A stretch of 41,737 nt of DNA from Acidobacteriota bacterium (GCA_027314025.1 DAHVCP010000058.1:89711-131447), one strand, 5' to 3'. Counted from the stretch's first letter, positions 17,392 to 24,689 are shown. Numbers and translations: made by a program. The notes: generated by a model from the letters alone, not told the origin.

Positions 17392-18258
17392 TTACTCCCT
17401 TGCCTCCAGCAACTCCGCCAGCGCCGCGCCGGGATCCGCCGCGGTCATGAAGCGTTCCCCGATCAGCGCCGCGCCATAGCCCGCCGCCGCCGCCCGCCGC
17501 AGGTCTTCCCGCCGCCGCAGCCCGCTCTCCGCCACGGCCACCACGCCCGCGGGCAGCTCCGCCGCCAGCTCCAGGGCCCGCGCGGGATTCACCTGAAACG
17601 TCCTGAGATCACGGTTGTTCACTCCTACCAGGGCCGCGGTGTCCGGCGCGGCGGACAGCGCCGCCTTGGCCCGCCGCAGTTCCGCCGCAGCGTGGACCTC
17701 GACCAGCGCCGCCAGGCCCGCTTCGCCCGCCGTGCGCAGCAGCGCCTGGAGCCGGTCGTCGCGGAGAATGGCGACGATCAGCAGCACCGCATCGGCGCCG
17801 TTCGCCGCCGCCTCCCAAATCTGGTACTCAGCCACCGTGAAGTCCTTGCGCAGAACCGGCAGCGCGCAGGCCCGCCGCGCCCGGTCCAAATACGCCAGGT
17901 CGCCGCGAAAATGCGGCCCTTCCGTCAGCACCGACAGGGCCGCCGCGCCGGCGCCGGCATACGCCTGGGCGATGGCGGCCACGTCCAGCTCCGCCCGCAG
18001 CAGCCCACGCGACGGCGAGGCTTGCTTGATCTCCGCGATGATCGCCAGCCCCGCGGGGTTCTCCCGGCCGGCGCGCAGCGCGGCGACAAAATCCCGCGGC
18101 TTCCGTTCCGCCGCCCGCGCCCGCAGCCGCGCCAGCGGCGCGGCTAGCTCCGCCGCCGCCAGCCGCCGCCGCTCCGCGGCCAGAATCGCCGCCAGCGCCG
18201 CGACCGGGCTTTCCGACTGGGCGTCCATCGGCGGCGCGCTGGGCGAACTCTCGCTCAT
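17392..18258 (-). CDS. trpC: Indole-3-glycerol phosphate synthase
   Basis: Converts CdRP to indole-3-glycerol phosphate. The 288-residue product has the family's core motifs: IAEIKQASPSRG, LSVLTEGPHFRGD, PVLRKDF, VGVNNRDLRTF and VAESGLRRREDL. The first ~30 residues are Ser/Pro/Ala-rich and variable. The start at 18258 has no Shine-Dalgarno sequence; a TACACT box lies 6 nt upstream. The frame remains open upstream, but that reading runs through the intergenic region and antisense to the decarboxylase gene. It is the first gene of trpC-F-B-A; trpE, trpG and trpD are not in this window. No leader peptide or attenuator is seen, which fits a leaderless message. Confidence 0.95.
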   Translation of the reverse strand: MSESSPSAPPMDAQSESPVAALAAILAAERRRLAAAELAAPLARLRARAAERKPRDFVAALRAGRENPAGLAIIAEIKQASPSRGLLRAELDVAAIAQAYAGAGAAALSVLTEGPHFRGDLAYLDRARRACALPVLRKDFTVAEYQIWEAAANGADAVLLIVAILRDDRLQALLRTAGEAGLAALVEVHAAAELRRAKAALSAAPDTAALVGVNNRDLRTFQVNPARALELAAELPAGVVAVAESGLRRREDLRRAAAAGYGAALIGERFMTAADPGAALAELLEARE

Positions 18259-18264
18259 ATCCCG

Positions 18265-18270
18265 AGTGTA
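18265..18270 (-). promoter_or_regulatory. -10 box directly before trpC
   Basis: TACACT on the minus strand with a 6-nt gap to the trpC ATG, identical in box and gap to the one before hemB. Transcription would begin at the start codon. Confidence 0.45.
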
Positions 18271-18369
18271 GCCGGGGAGCGACCCGTGGAGCGGGCGACC
18301 CGCGCCGCTGCGCTGGCCGGGGGGTGGGCCGCCCGGCGGAATGGCGCGGCCTTTTCCCGCCGGCCCCGC

Positions 18370-18405
18370 CCCACCTGCCGGCGGCGCCCCACTTGCCGGC
18401 GGCGC
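18370..18405. repeat. Two-copy 18-bp tandem repeat
   Basis: Two adjacent 18-bp units (18370-18387 and 18388-18405) differ at a single base (CCCACC versus CCCACT at the start of each). They lie in the divergent trpC/decarboxylase spacer. A role as a paired binding site is possible; slippage in GC-rich sequence is the simpler explanation. Confidence 0.6.
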
Positions 18406-18438
18406 GACCCGGCGACCAAACTGTGGCAGCTTGGGAGA

Positions 18439-19872
18439 ATGACCCTCGACGAGTTCCGCCGCCACGGCCATGAACTGATTGACTGGATCGCCGATTACCG
18501 CGCCGGCGTCGCCGCGCGTCCCGTGCTGGCGCCCACCGTCCCCGGCGAGGTGCGGCGCCAGTTGCCCGCCGCGCCGCCAGAGCAGGCGGAAGACTGGAGC
18601 GCCATCCAGCGCGATCTCGACGCGGTCATTCTTCCCGCCTTGACGCACTGGCAGCATCCCCGGTTTTTCGCCTACTTTCCCAGCAATGCTTCCCTGGCCA
18701 GCGTGCTCGGCGACATGGCCGCCGCGGGGTTGGGCACGCTCGGGCTGGCCTGGCAATCCAGCCCGGCGCTGACGGAATTGGAGGAAGTGGTGGTGGACTG
18801 GCTGCGCCAGATGCTCGGCCTTAGCCCCGCCTGGAGCGGCGTGCTCGCCGACACCGCCTCCACCAGCACCTTGGTCGCCTTGCTCTGCGCCCGGGAACGC
18901 GCTACCGACTTTTCCCTGGACCGCGGCGGATTGCGCGAATCGCCGCGCCCGCTCACCGTCTACACCTCGGAGCAAAGCCACAGCTCGGTGGAAAAGGCCG
19001 CGCTCTTGGCCGGCTACGGCCGCCATCACCTGCGCCTGGTGGCGTGCGGCGCGGATCTGGGCATGGACCCCGGCGCATTGGCGCAAGCATTGGCCGCCGA
19101 CGCCGCCGCCGGCCGCCAGCCCTGCGCCATCGTCGCCACCGCCGGCGCCACCGCCGCGACCGACTTCGATCCCATCGCCGCCATCGCCGCGCTCGCCCGG
19201 AAATACAACTGCTGGCTGCACGTGGACGCCGCCATGGCCGGGTCCGCCATGATCCTGCCGGAGTGCCGCGAACTGTGGCGCGGGATCGAGGACGCCGACT
19301 CGCTGGTGCTGAACCCGCACAAATGGCTGGGCGCGGTCTTTGATTGCTCCGCCTACTTTGTCCGCGACCCGCAGCACCTGATCCGCGTGATGTCCACCCA
19401 CCCCAGCTATCTGCAATCCGCCGTGGACGGCGAGGTCAAGAATTACCGCGACTGGGGCCTGCCGCTCGGCCGCCGCTTCCGCGCCCTGAAGCTCTGGTGC
19501 TTGCTCCGCGAGCAAGGCGTCGCGGGGTTGCAGGCGCGGTTGCGCCGCGACCTGGCCAACGCGCAATGGCTGGCCGAGCAGGTGCGCGCGGCGGCCGATT
19601 GGCTGGTGGTCGCTCCCGTCCGGCTGCAAACCGTCTGCGTACGCCATCAGCCCCCCGGCTTGGCCGGCGAAGCGCTGGACCGCCATACCCGCGCTTGGTG
19701 CGACCGCGTGAACCGTTCCGGCCAGGCCTTCTTGACTCCCGCCATGCTCCAGGGCCGGTGGATGGTCCGCGTCTCGATCGGCGCCGAAGCCACCGAGCGC
19801 GCCGATGTCGCCGCCGCCTGGGCCGCCATGCAACAAGCCGCCGCGGCGGAGGCGGCGGGCGCTTCGGCCTGA
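18439..19872 (+). CDS. Aromatic-L-amino-acid decarboxylase-like PLP enzyme
   Basis: Group II PLP decarboxylase of 477 residues, in the family of dopa, tryptophan and tyrosine decarboxylases. Visible features: HPRFFAYFPSNAS, WQSSPALTELE, H181 in SEQSHSS, D263 in HVDAAMAGSA, and the PLP lysine K295 in LNPHKW. Y324 in HPSYLQ aligns with the loop tyrosine needed for decarboxylation, so a decarboxylase is more likely than an aldehyde synthase. The start at 18439 follows GGGAGA closely. The open frame upstream (Arg-rich) is not coding. Its position divergent from trpC suggests tryptophan as substrate and tryptamine as product, but this is inference. Confidence 0.88.
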   Translation: MTLDEFRRHGHELIDWIADYRAGVAARPVLAPTVPGEVRRQLPAAPPEQAEDWSAIQRDLDAVILPALTHWQHPRFFAYFPSNASLASVLGDMAAAGLGTLGLAWQSSPALTELEEVVVDWLRQMLGLSPAWSGVLADTASTSTLVALLCARERATDFSLDRGGLRESPRPLTVYTSEQSHSSVEKAALLAGYGRHHLRLVACGADLGMDPGALAQALAADAAAGRQPCAIVATAGATAATDFDPIAAIAALARKYNCWLHVDAAMAGSAMILPECRELWRGIEDADSLVLNPHKWLGAVFDCSAYFVRDPQHLIRVMSTHPSYLQSAVDGEVKNYRDWGLPLGRRFRALKLWCLLREQGVAGLQARLRRDLANAQWLAEQVRAAADWLVVAPVRLQTVCVRHQPPGLAGEALDRHTRAWCDRVNRSGQAFLTPAMLQGRWMVRVSIGAEATERADVAAAWAAMQQAAAAEAAGASA

Positions 19873-20308
19873 CCCCGGCGGCGGACGCGTCCGCGCTTGG
19901 ATTGCCCGGCGCGGCCCCAGCCCAGCTGCGGCGTGGGGGCCCGCGCGGGGCGCCGTTTGGGCCGCCAACTCCGCGTTCGAAACGGCCCCGCGGTCTCTCA
20001 CGGTTTTTAGGTACTTTCGTGATTCCTGCGCACTGAAAACAAACCAGTTAACTCAATTTAGAACATTACGATTTGCTAGGAATGAGAGACTCTCGCGCGC
20101 TCTCCCATTCCGCTATTGCTTGGCGCGGGCCCCAGCCCCGCCTGCGGCGGGGCGTCCCGCTTACGCGCCCCGGCCATGCGGCGCCGGCCGCGGCGCCAAG
20201 TCCCCGTCCATTTCCCGGCGTTGCGCCCGGCCGCGTTACGTCCGACGCCACCGCCATGGTTGCGGTGACTGCTCGGGCCAGTTAGAGTAATCGCCGGAGG
20301 CAAACAGG
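19873..20308. other. Intergenic region with AT-rich island, hairpin and a repeat copy
   Basis: Three parts. 19873-19980 is very GC-rich and has partial similarity to the repeat family. About 19995-20090 is strikingly AT-rich for this window. A hairpin follows: GGAATG-A-GAGA (20079-20089) pairs with TCTC-C-CATTCC (20101-20111) around an 11-nt loop. A good copy of the repeat then lies at 20122-20169. A promoter for the SGNH gene could lie in the AT-rich part, but I find no well-spaced box pair. Confidence 0.5.
20122..20169 (+). repeat. Structured intergenic repeat, copy R1
   Basis: 48 bp beginning GGCGCGGGCCCCAGC and ending TTACGCGCC, with an internal hairpin CCCCGCC-TGC-GGCGGGG. It matches copy R2 (32942-32989) at 47 of 48 positions. 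Ends GGCGC/GCGCC are inverted. The flanking ATTGCTT is shared with the reverse complement of R3. Confidence 0.85.
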
Positions 20309-21751
20309 ATGAATCAGCATATGGAGCGGCAGGGAACGCCCGCAACGCCGGCGGGCTGGATGGCGATGGCGGTCTTGGCGGCGGCGATAATGGCCCTGCC
20401 CGCGCGGGCGGCCGGCCCGCGGGGCTCGGGCAAGGGCTTCGCCCTGAAAAGCGGCGACCGCGTCTGCTTCTACGGCGACAGCATCACCGAGCAGCGCTTC
20501 TATCCCGCCGAGGTCGAGACCTATACGCTCACCCGCTTCCCCAACATTCGGGTCCGCTTCGTGGACGCCGGCGTCGGCGGCGATACCGTCGGCGGCGGCT
20601 GGGCCGGCAAAATTGACCTCCGCCTGCGCCGCGACGTCTTCCCCTTCCACCCCAACATCGTCACCATCATGCTGGGCATGAACGACGCCGGCTATCAGAA
20701 GTTCAACCCCAAGCTCTTCACTCGCTTCCAGCGCGGCTATCGCCACATCATCGCTTCGCTCCAGCGGCATCTGCCCGGCGTCACCATCGTTCTCATCGCC
20801 ACCTCGCCCTTCGACGACGTCACCCAGCCGCCGCAGTTTCCCGGCGGCTACAACGGCGTTTTGAACCGCTACGCCGCTTTCGTCCGCCAGCTCGCGCGCC
20901 AGCACCACCTGCTGTTCGTGAACTTTTCCCGGCCCATGGTCCGCGTGCTGAAGCAAGCCGAACGCATCAATCCCGAGTTGGCCAAGCAAATCCTCCCCGG
21001 CCGCGTGCACCCCAGCGTGATCGGCCAGATGATGATGGCCCAGGCGCTCCTGCGCGCCTGGCATGCCCCCGCCACCGTCACCCGCGTTCACCTCACCGCC
21101 GCGGGCAGCGTCGCCGGAGCGGTCAACGCCCGCATCACCCATCTCGCCGCCTCCGGCGGCGGCTTGCGCTGGACCGAGCGCGACGGCAGCCTGCCGCTGC
21201 CCTTCCTCGGCCTGCACGCGAAATGGCCACAGTTTCCCAAATGGGAGATGTATCTGCCGCCGCAGCCCAAGCCGGGCTTCACCGATCCCGCCGCCGCGCT
21301 GGTGGACCGCCTCAGCGGATTCACCCGCGATCTGGACCAAGAACCTTTTCAGGTCACCGGCCTGCATTCCGGGCAATACCGGCTGGCCATTGACGGCCAA
21401 CCGGTGGGAACTTTTTCGGCGGCCCAGCTCGCCGGCGGCGTCAACCTGGCCCGCTACATGACCCCGATGATGCGCCAGGCGTATCAGGTGGACAACCTCG
21501 TCTGGGAGGAGATCGCCGCCCATTTCGTTCCCTGGCGTTACGTCCAGACCAGCCTGGAGAACTTCGCCGCCAGTTGGCCCGGCGGCAAGGGCGAGAAATT
21601 GCCAGTCAACGCCTACAACAATCCCGCCGCCGCCCGCGCCGTCACCGGCACCCTGCGCGCCATGCGCGGCCTGCTGCGCGCCATCGTCGCCCAGGAGCAT
21701 CGCGCCAACCAGCCCCGCCCCCACCGCTTCACGCTGACGCCGGCCAGTTAA
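20309..21751 (+). CDS. Secreted SGNH/GDSL-type hydrolase
   Basis: A 480-residue exported protein. A hydrophobic segment (residues 17-31) ending PARA-A looks like a signal peptide cleaved near residue 35. The SGNH domain shows block I G56-D-S-I-T with S58, block II VGGDT, block III GMND with N125, and block V VHP with H234. The usual block V aspartate three residues before the histidine is glycine here (G231-R-V-H). A C-terminal region of about 200 residues (FQVTGLHSGQYRLAIDGQPVG) looks like a sandwich domain of unknown role. Family members deacylate or deacetylate lipids and carbohydrates. GGAGG lies a normal distance before the ATG. It stands alone. Confidence 0.85.
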   Translation: MNQHMERQGTPATPAGWMAMAVLAAAIMALPARAAGPRGSGKGFALKSGDRVCFYGDSITEQRFYPAEVETYTLTRFPNIRVRFVDAGVGGDTVGGGWAGKIDLRLRRDVFPFHPNIVTIMLGMNDAGYQKFNPKLFTRFQRGYRHIIASLQRHLPGVTIVLIATSPFDDVTQPPQFPGGYNGVLNRYAAFVRQLARQHHLLFVNFSRPMVRVLKQAERINPELAKQILPGRVHPSVIGQMMMAQALLRAWHAPATVTRVHLTAAGSVAGAVNARITHLAASGGGLRWTERDGSLPLPFLGLHAKWPQFPKWEMYLPPQPKPGFTDPAAALVDRLSGFTRDLDQEPFQVTGLHSGQYRLAIDGQPVGTFSAAQLAGGVNLARYMTPMMRQAYQVDNLVWEEIAAHFVPWRYVQTSLENFAASWPGGKGEKLPVNAYNNPAAARAVTGTLRAMRGLLRAIVAQEHRANQPRPHRFTLTPAS

Positions 21752-21979
21752 CGGCCGCGGCGGGCCGAGGGCGGAGGAGCGGCCCGGCGTGGCGCGACCG
21801 TCTTGCGCTGACCAGCGCGGGGCGCTACCCGGCCGCTGCTCGACGCGGGCGCTGCTCCGCTTATGCGTCGCAGGGGGCCGCGTCGCCTCGCTGAGGCGGG
21901 CCGCGGCGCTCTTTCGCGCGCCCGCTTTCCCCCGGACAAGAGGCGTTGCCCGCGGCCTCCAGGGCCCATGGCCCTGCTG

Positions 21980-22348
21980 TTAAACCCACACGTCGTTGGG
22001 CGCGGTGCGGTCGCCGCCGGTTTCGCCGGTGTTGCGAACGCCCCGCGGTTCGATCAGCAAGAGCTTGACCTCGCCGCCCTCGGTGCAGGGCCGGTGCTCG
22101 ACGCCCCGCGGCACCACGTATATCTCCCCCGGCCCCAGCCGGACCGCGCCGTCGCGCATTTCGATCCGCAGCGTCCCTGCCAGCACGATGAACGCCTCAT
22201 CGGTCTCGGCGTGCTGGTGCCAGATGAACTCGCCATCCAGCCGCGCCAGCTTGAACTGGTAATCGTTCATTTCCGCGATCACCCGTGGCTGCCACGGCTG
22301 CGGAATGCGCGCAAACTTCGCCGCGAAATTGACCGCCTGATATTGCAT
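21980..22348 (-). CDS. Small cupin-domain protein
   Basis: A 122-residue single cupin. Motif 1 is WHQHAETDEAFIVLAG with H44, H46 and E51 as likely metal ligands, followed by LRIEMRDGAV; motif 2 is GEIYVVPRGVEHRP with H85. Such proteins are often annotated as mannose-6-phosphate-isomerase-like, but the substrate is unknown and several are non-enzymatic binders. A TACACT box at 22376-22371 and a weak GGAAAG near the ATG serve as expression signals. Divergent from vapB. Confidence 0.85.
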   Translation of the reverse strand: MQYQAVNFAAKFARIPQPWQPRVIAEMNDYQFKLARLDGEFIWHQHAETDEAFIVLAGTLRIEMRDGAVRLGPGEIYVVPRGVEHRPCTEGGEVKLLLIEPRGVRNTGETGGDRTAPNDVWV

Positions 22349-22370
22349 GCTTTCCGCCCTTTCCGCATCG

Positions 22371-22376
22371 AGTGTA
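22371..22376 (-). promoter_or_regulatory. -10 box of the cupin gene
   Basis: TACACT read on the minus strand, 22 nt before the cupin ATG, which predicts a short leader containing GGAAAG. Confidence 0.35.
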
Positions 22377-22407
22377 GCGCCGCGCCGGGACTCCCCCTAC
22401 GCCGCGA

Positions 22408-22425
22408 TTGACCAACTTGACCAAC
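22408..22425 (+). repeat. Tandem 9-bp repeat before vapB, possible operator
   Basis: Two perfect adjacent copies of TTGACCAAC (22408-22416, 22417-22425). The second supplies the -35 box of the vapB promoter. Toxin-antitoxin operons are commonly repressed by their own antitoxin, so this is a plausible binding site. Confidence 0.5.
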
Positions 22426-22445
22426 TTCGGCCACCAGGTTATCGT
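22417..22445 (+). promoter_or_regulatory. vapBC promoter, probably leaderless
   Basis: TTGACC (22417-22422) and TATCGT (22440-22445) are 17 nt apart. The -10 box ends 6 nt before the vapB ATG, so the transcript would start at the start codon; no Shine-Dalgarno sequence is present. Confidence 0.55.
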
Positions 22446-22451
22446 GGCGTC

Positions 22452-22715
22452 ATGGGCAAGCCGATCAACTTGTACCAAGCCAAAACCCAGCTTTCGGCGC
22501 TGGTGGAACGCGCGGCCCAGGGCGAAGAGATCGTGATTTCCAAGGCCGGCAAGCCCATGGCCAAGCTGGCGCCGCTGGCGCAGCAGGTCAAGCGCCGCTC
22601 GGAGGCCTGCGGCAAAAACCGGATGGGTGTCACCTGGGTGGCGCCGGATTTCGAGGAAGACCTGCCTCTGGAGTTGCTCCTCGGTGAAGACGCGGAGCGC
22701 GGACCAGGCGTGTAA
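22452..22715 (+). CDS. vapB: Antitoxin of a type II pair, Phd/YefM-like
   Basis: An 87-residue protein with the Phd/YefM antitoxin pattern: INLYQAKTQLSALVERAAQGEEIVISKAGKPMAKLAPL, a DNA-binding and dimerisation fold. The C-terminal part, with APDFEEDLPLELL, is acidic and would wrap the toxin's active site. The ATG at 22452 is chosen because the conserved domain and promoter fit it; an in-frame start 105 nt upstream lies inside the cupin promoter area. Its stop overlaps the toxin start by one base (TAATG), so toxin translation is coupled to the antitoxin. The vapB symbol is used for the role; the fold is Phd-like. Confidence 0.88.
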   Translation: MGKPINLYQAKTQLSALVERAAQGEEIVISKAGKPMAKLAPLAQQVKRRSEACGKNRMGVTWVAPDFEEDLPLELLLGEDAERGPGV

Positions 22716-23092
22716 TGGCTCGGTGGCTGCTCGACACCCACATCTTGCTGTGGCTTGATGCCGAACCGGAGAGAATCCCACGGCAGATTTTGGCGCAGTT
22801 CGACCGCGTGGAGACGGCCTATTTCAGCGCCGCCTCGGTCTGGGAACTGGAGATCAAGCGCAGCGTGGGCAAGATTCGGTTCGACGGCCGTGTCACGGCA
22901 TTTGCCGAACGTGCCGGTCTGGCGGAACTGCCCATTGCGGCCCGCCACGCGGAAGCAGCGGCTGCTCTGCCCTTGCACCATAGGGATCCGTTTGACCGCA
23001 TGCTGGTCGCACAGGCTGTCGCCGAGGGGTTGACCTTGGTGACCGCCGACCAGCGTCTGCGCGCCTATCCCGTGGCTCTATTGGGGGTCTAG
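22715..23092 (+). CDS. vapC: VapC-type PIN-domain toxin
   Basis: A 125-residue PIN-domain RNase. The acidic metal-binding residues are all present: D7 in [11 protein letters not shown]44 in SVWELEIK, D91/D94 in HRDPFDRML, and D112 in LVTADQRL. The set is complete, so the toxin should be active. It follows vapB with a one-base overlap and ends 271 bp before the microcompartment operon. Known VapC toxins cut tRNA or rRNA at specific sites; the target here is unknown. The [14 protein letters not shown] form is the subgroup usually paired with Phd-like antitoxins. Confidence 0.9.
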   Translation: MARWLLDTHILLWLDAEPERIPRQILAQFDRVETAYFSAASVWELEIKRSVGKIRFDGRVTAFAERAGLAELPIAARHAEAAAALPLHHRDPFDRMLVAQAVAEGLTLVTADQRLRAYPVALLGV

Positions 23093-23328
23093 CGCCGCGG
23101 TCGCCGGACCCAGGTTCCGGTTGCGCCAGCGGGCGATCACCCGCCGCGCCCGGCGATGCGACAGTTGCCGCCGCTCACCTCTCGCGGCGACGCGGAAAGG
23201 CCCCGAGCGCCTGCGGGCATCCCTCGTCGGCCGCCGAAGCCCAGCCCCGGCCCGGCGAGGCGGCGCGCGCGATGATGTCCCGCGAAAGCGGGGCGTCTGG
23301 AATTGGGCGGCTGAACCGCCTGCTCTGG

Positions 23329-23334
23329 TACAAT
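23329..23334 (+). promoter_or_regulatory. -10 box of the microcompartment operon
   Basis: TACAAT, 30 nt before the BMC-H ATG, with a good GAGGAGA Shine-Dalgarno sequence between. A small inverted repeat GGCGG-CTGAA-CCGCC lies just upstream where a -35 box would be expected; no -35 consensus at standard spacing. Confidence 0.4.
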
Positions 23335-23363
23335 CCTGGCGGCGGGGCATTGAGGAGAGACGA

Positions 23364-23684
23364 ATGGCCGAACCATTGGGTGAAGCGTTGGGCATGGTGG
23401 AGACGCGGGGGCTGGTGGCGATGATCGAAGCCGCCGACGCCATGGTCAAGGCGGCCAAGGTCACCGTCGTGGGCTGGGAAAAAATCGGCTCCGGGTATGT
23501 CACCGCGCTGGTTCGCGGCGATGTCGCCGCCGTCAAGGCCGCCACCGACGCCGGCGCCGCCGCCGCCCGCCGCGTGGGTGAGTTGGTCGCGGTGCACGTG
23601 ATCCCCCGGCCACATTCCAGCCTGGAAGACGCCCTGCCGATCGGCCGGGCCGGTGTCGCGGCCAAGGGCGGAGCCAACGGCTAG
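23364..23684 (+). CDS. Bacterial microcompartment shell protein, hexamer (BMC-H)
   Basis: A 106-residue single BMC domain of the PduA/EutM/CcmK type. The sequence [26 protein letters not shown], then the pore-loop motif KIGSG, then [20 protein letters not shown] and HVIPRPH is diagnostic. Such proteins form hexamers that tile the facets of a polyhedral protein shell; the KIGSG loop lines the central pore. The C-terminal extension ([14 protein letters not shown]) is short. A strong Shine-Dalgarno sequence fixes the start. It is the first gene of an operon of four shell genes. It is the only facet protein here: no BMC-T (tandem) gene is present, and no enzyme gene. Confidence 0.96.
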   Translation: MAEPLGEALGMVETRGLVAMIEAADAMVKAAKVTVVGWEKIGSGYVTALVRGDVAAVKAATDAGAAAARRVGELVAVHVIPRPHSSLEDALPIGRAGVAAKGGANG

Positions 23685-23699
23685 CCGCCGGGAACCCTC

Positions 23700-23969
23700 A
23701 TGATTTTGGCGCGGGTGATCGGCACCGTGGTGGCCACGCGGAAAGACCCGCGGTTGGAGGGGATGAAGCTGCTCATCGTGCGGCCCGTGGATCCGCACGG
23801 CACGGATCAAAGCGGCTATCTGATCGCCGTGGATACGGTCGGCGCCGGCGTGCGGGAAAAAGTTCTGGTGGTCCAGGGCAGTTCCGCCCGCATGCCCGCC
23901 GCTTGCCAGGATCGCCCCGTGGACGCCGCCATCATCGGCATCGTGGACAGCCTTCAGGCCGAACCATGA
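23700..23969 (+). CDS. Microcompartment vertex protein, EutN/CcmL type (BMC-P 1)
   Basis: An 89-residue pentamer-forming shell protein. It begins MILARVIGTVVATRKDPRLEGMKLLIVRP and has the family segments YLIAVDTVGAGVREKVLVVQGSSARM and VDAAIIGIVD. Pentamers cap the twelve vertices of the shell. It begins 15 nt after the BMC-H stop. Its TGA overlaps the ATG of a 37-codon reading frame. The long intact GSSAR motif is the canonical form of the three pentamers here. Confidence 0.95.
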   Translation: MILARVIGTVVATRKDPRLEGMKLLIVRPVDPHGTDQSGYLIAVDTVGAGVREKVLVVQGSSARMPAACQDRPVDAAIIGIVDSLQAEP

Positions 23970-24079
23970 AGGTAAACCGCGCCGCGAGGCTGGACCCGAC
24001 CGTGGGGCGCCATCCGCGAACGGGAGCCGCGCGTGGCCGGCCGCCCGCCGCGAGCCGCGGGGAGGCCGCGTGCAGCTAG
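23966..24079 (+). CDS. Possible 37-residue peptide coupled to the BMC operon
   Basis: The ATG overlaps the stop of BMC-P 1 (ATGA), and the frame runs to a TAG inside the start of BMC-P 2. The peptide begins MKVNRAARLDPTVGRH and is rich in Arg, Ala, Gly and Pro. It matches nothing I know and does not look like the amphipathic encapsulation helices of core enzymes. It would bridge the 100-bp gap and couple translation of the two pentamer genes. It may equally be chance in GC-rich sequence. Confidence 0.3.
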   Translation: MKVNRAARLDPTVGRHPRTGAARGRPPAASRGEAACS

Positions 24080-24381
24080 CCCGGGTGATTGGCGCCGTGG
24101 TCGCCACGGTCAAGGATGCGGATCTGGCGGGCAAAAAGCTGCTCATCTTGGCGCCGCTCACGCCTTCGGGCCAGCCCAATGCCGCCGCCAGCATCATCGC
24201 TCTGGACGCCGTCGGCGCCGGCGTTGGCGAATTGGTTTACTTCTGCCGCGGCCGGGAAGCCAGCCTGGCTTGGGAGCGCGGCGCCCCGCCGCCGCCCACC
24301 GACGCCGCCGTCGTCGGCATCGCCGATCCCGCCGCCAACCCTGGCTTGTTTGCCGGCGCCGCCCCGAGGTCCCGGCGATGA
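24070..24381 (+). CDS. Microcompartment vertex protein, EutN/CcmL type (BMC-P 2)
   Basis: A 103-residue EutN/CcmL family protein: MQLARVIGAVVATVKDADLAGKKLLILAPL, SIIALDAVGAGVGELVYFCRGREASLAW and DAAVVGIADP. The loop that is GSSAR in BMC-P 1 is GREAS here, and the C-terminus is longer (GLFAGAAPRSRR). Start is GTG with GGAGG 4 nt upstream. It overlaps BMC-P 3 by 4 nt (ATGA). Three distinct pentamers in one operon point to vertices of differing composition or to specialised functions. Confidence 0.92.
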   Translation: MQLARVIGAVVATVKDADLAGKKLLILAPLTPSGQPNAAASIIALDAVGAGVGELVYFCRGREASLAWERGAPPPPTDAAVVGIADPAANPGLFAGAAPRSRR

Positions 24382-24677
24382 TCCTGGGCCGCGTGGTCGG
24401 CGCCGTGGTGGCGACGCGCAAGCATCCCAGCCATGAAGCGAGAAAGCTGCTGCTCGTGCAACCGCTCGACCTCGCCGGCGGCGATGACGGCGCGGCGCTG
24501 GTCGCGCTCGACGCCGTGGATGCCGGCGTCGGCGACCGCGTCTTGCTGGTCCGCGAGGGCTACTCCGCCATGACCGCCGTCGGCCGCCCCCGTTCGCCGA
24601 TCAGCACCGCGGTCATTGGCGTGGTGGATGCCGCCGACTGCGTCGCCGAGCCCGAGCCCGCCCGCCGCAAACGCTAG
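24378..24677 (+). CDS. Microcompartment vertex protein, EutN/CcmL type (BMC-P 3)
   Basis: A 99-residue EutN/CcmL family protein: MILGRVVGAVVATRKHPSHEARKLLLVQPL, ALVALDAVDAGVGDRVLLVREGYSAM and TAVIGVVDAADC. The loop is EGYSAM. A basic C-terminal tail (EPARRKR) follows. It is the last gene of the shell operon and is followed after 12 nt by a 10-bp perfect hairpin shared with the convergent bactofilin gene. Confidence 0.93.
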   Translation: MILGRVVGAVVATRKHPSHEARKLLLVQPLDLAGGDDGAALVALDAVDAGVGDRVLLVREGYSAMTAVGRPRSPISTAVIGVVDAADCVAEPEPARRKR

Positions 24678-24689
24678 GGGCAAGAAAAC

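Noticed and set aside
18370-18405. A coding extension of the decarboxylase through the tandem repeat
   Set aside because: The upstream in-frame residues are a low-complexity Arg-rich run caused by the repeat, and the conserved N-terminus starts at 18439.
18259-18438. A trp leader peptide or attenuator
   Set aside because: The trpC -10 box is 6 nt from the ATG, leaving no leader; no Trp-rich short frame with a terminator was found.
17392-20001. An 869-codon minus-strand frame extending trpC upstream
   Set aside because: The part beyond 18258 is antisense to the decarboxylase gene and has no recognisable domain; trpC begins at its conserved N-terminus.
20282-21724. A 480-codon frame antisense to the SGNH hydrolase
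   Set aside because: The plus-strand frame has a signal peptide and catalytic blocks; the antisense frame has a composition typical of antisense GC-rich codons and no start signal.
22452-24677. A functional link between vapBC and the shell operon
   Set aside because: They are separated by 271 bp, each with its own promoter-like boxes; adjacency alone is not enough.
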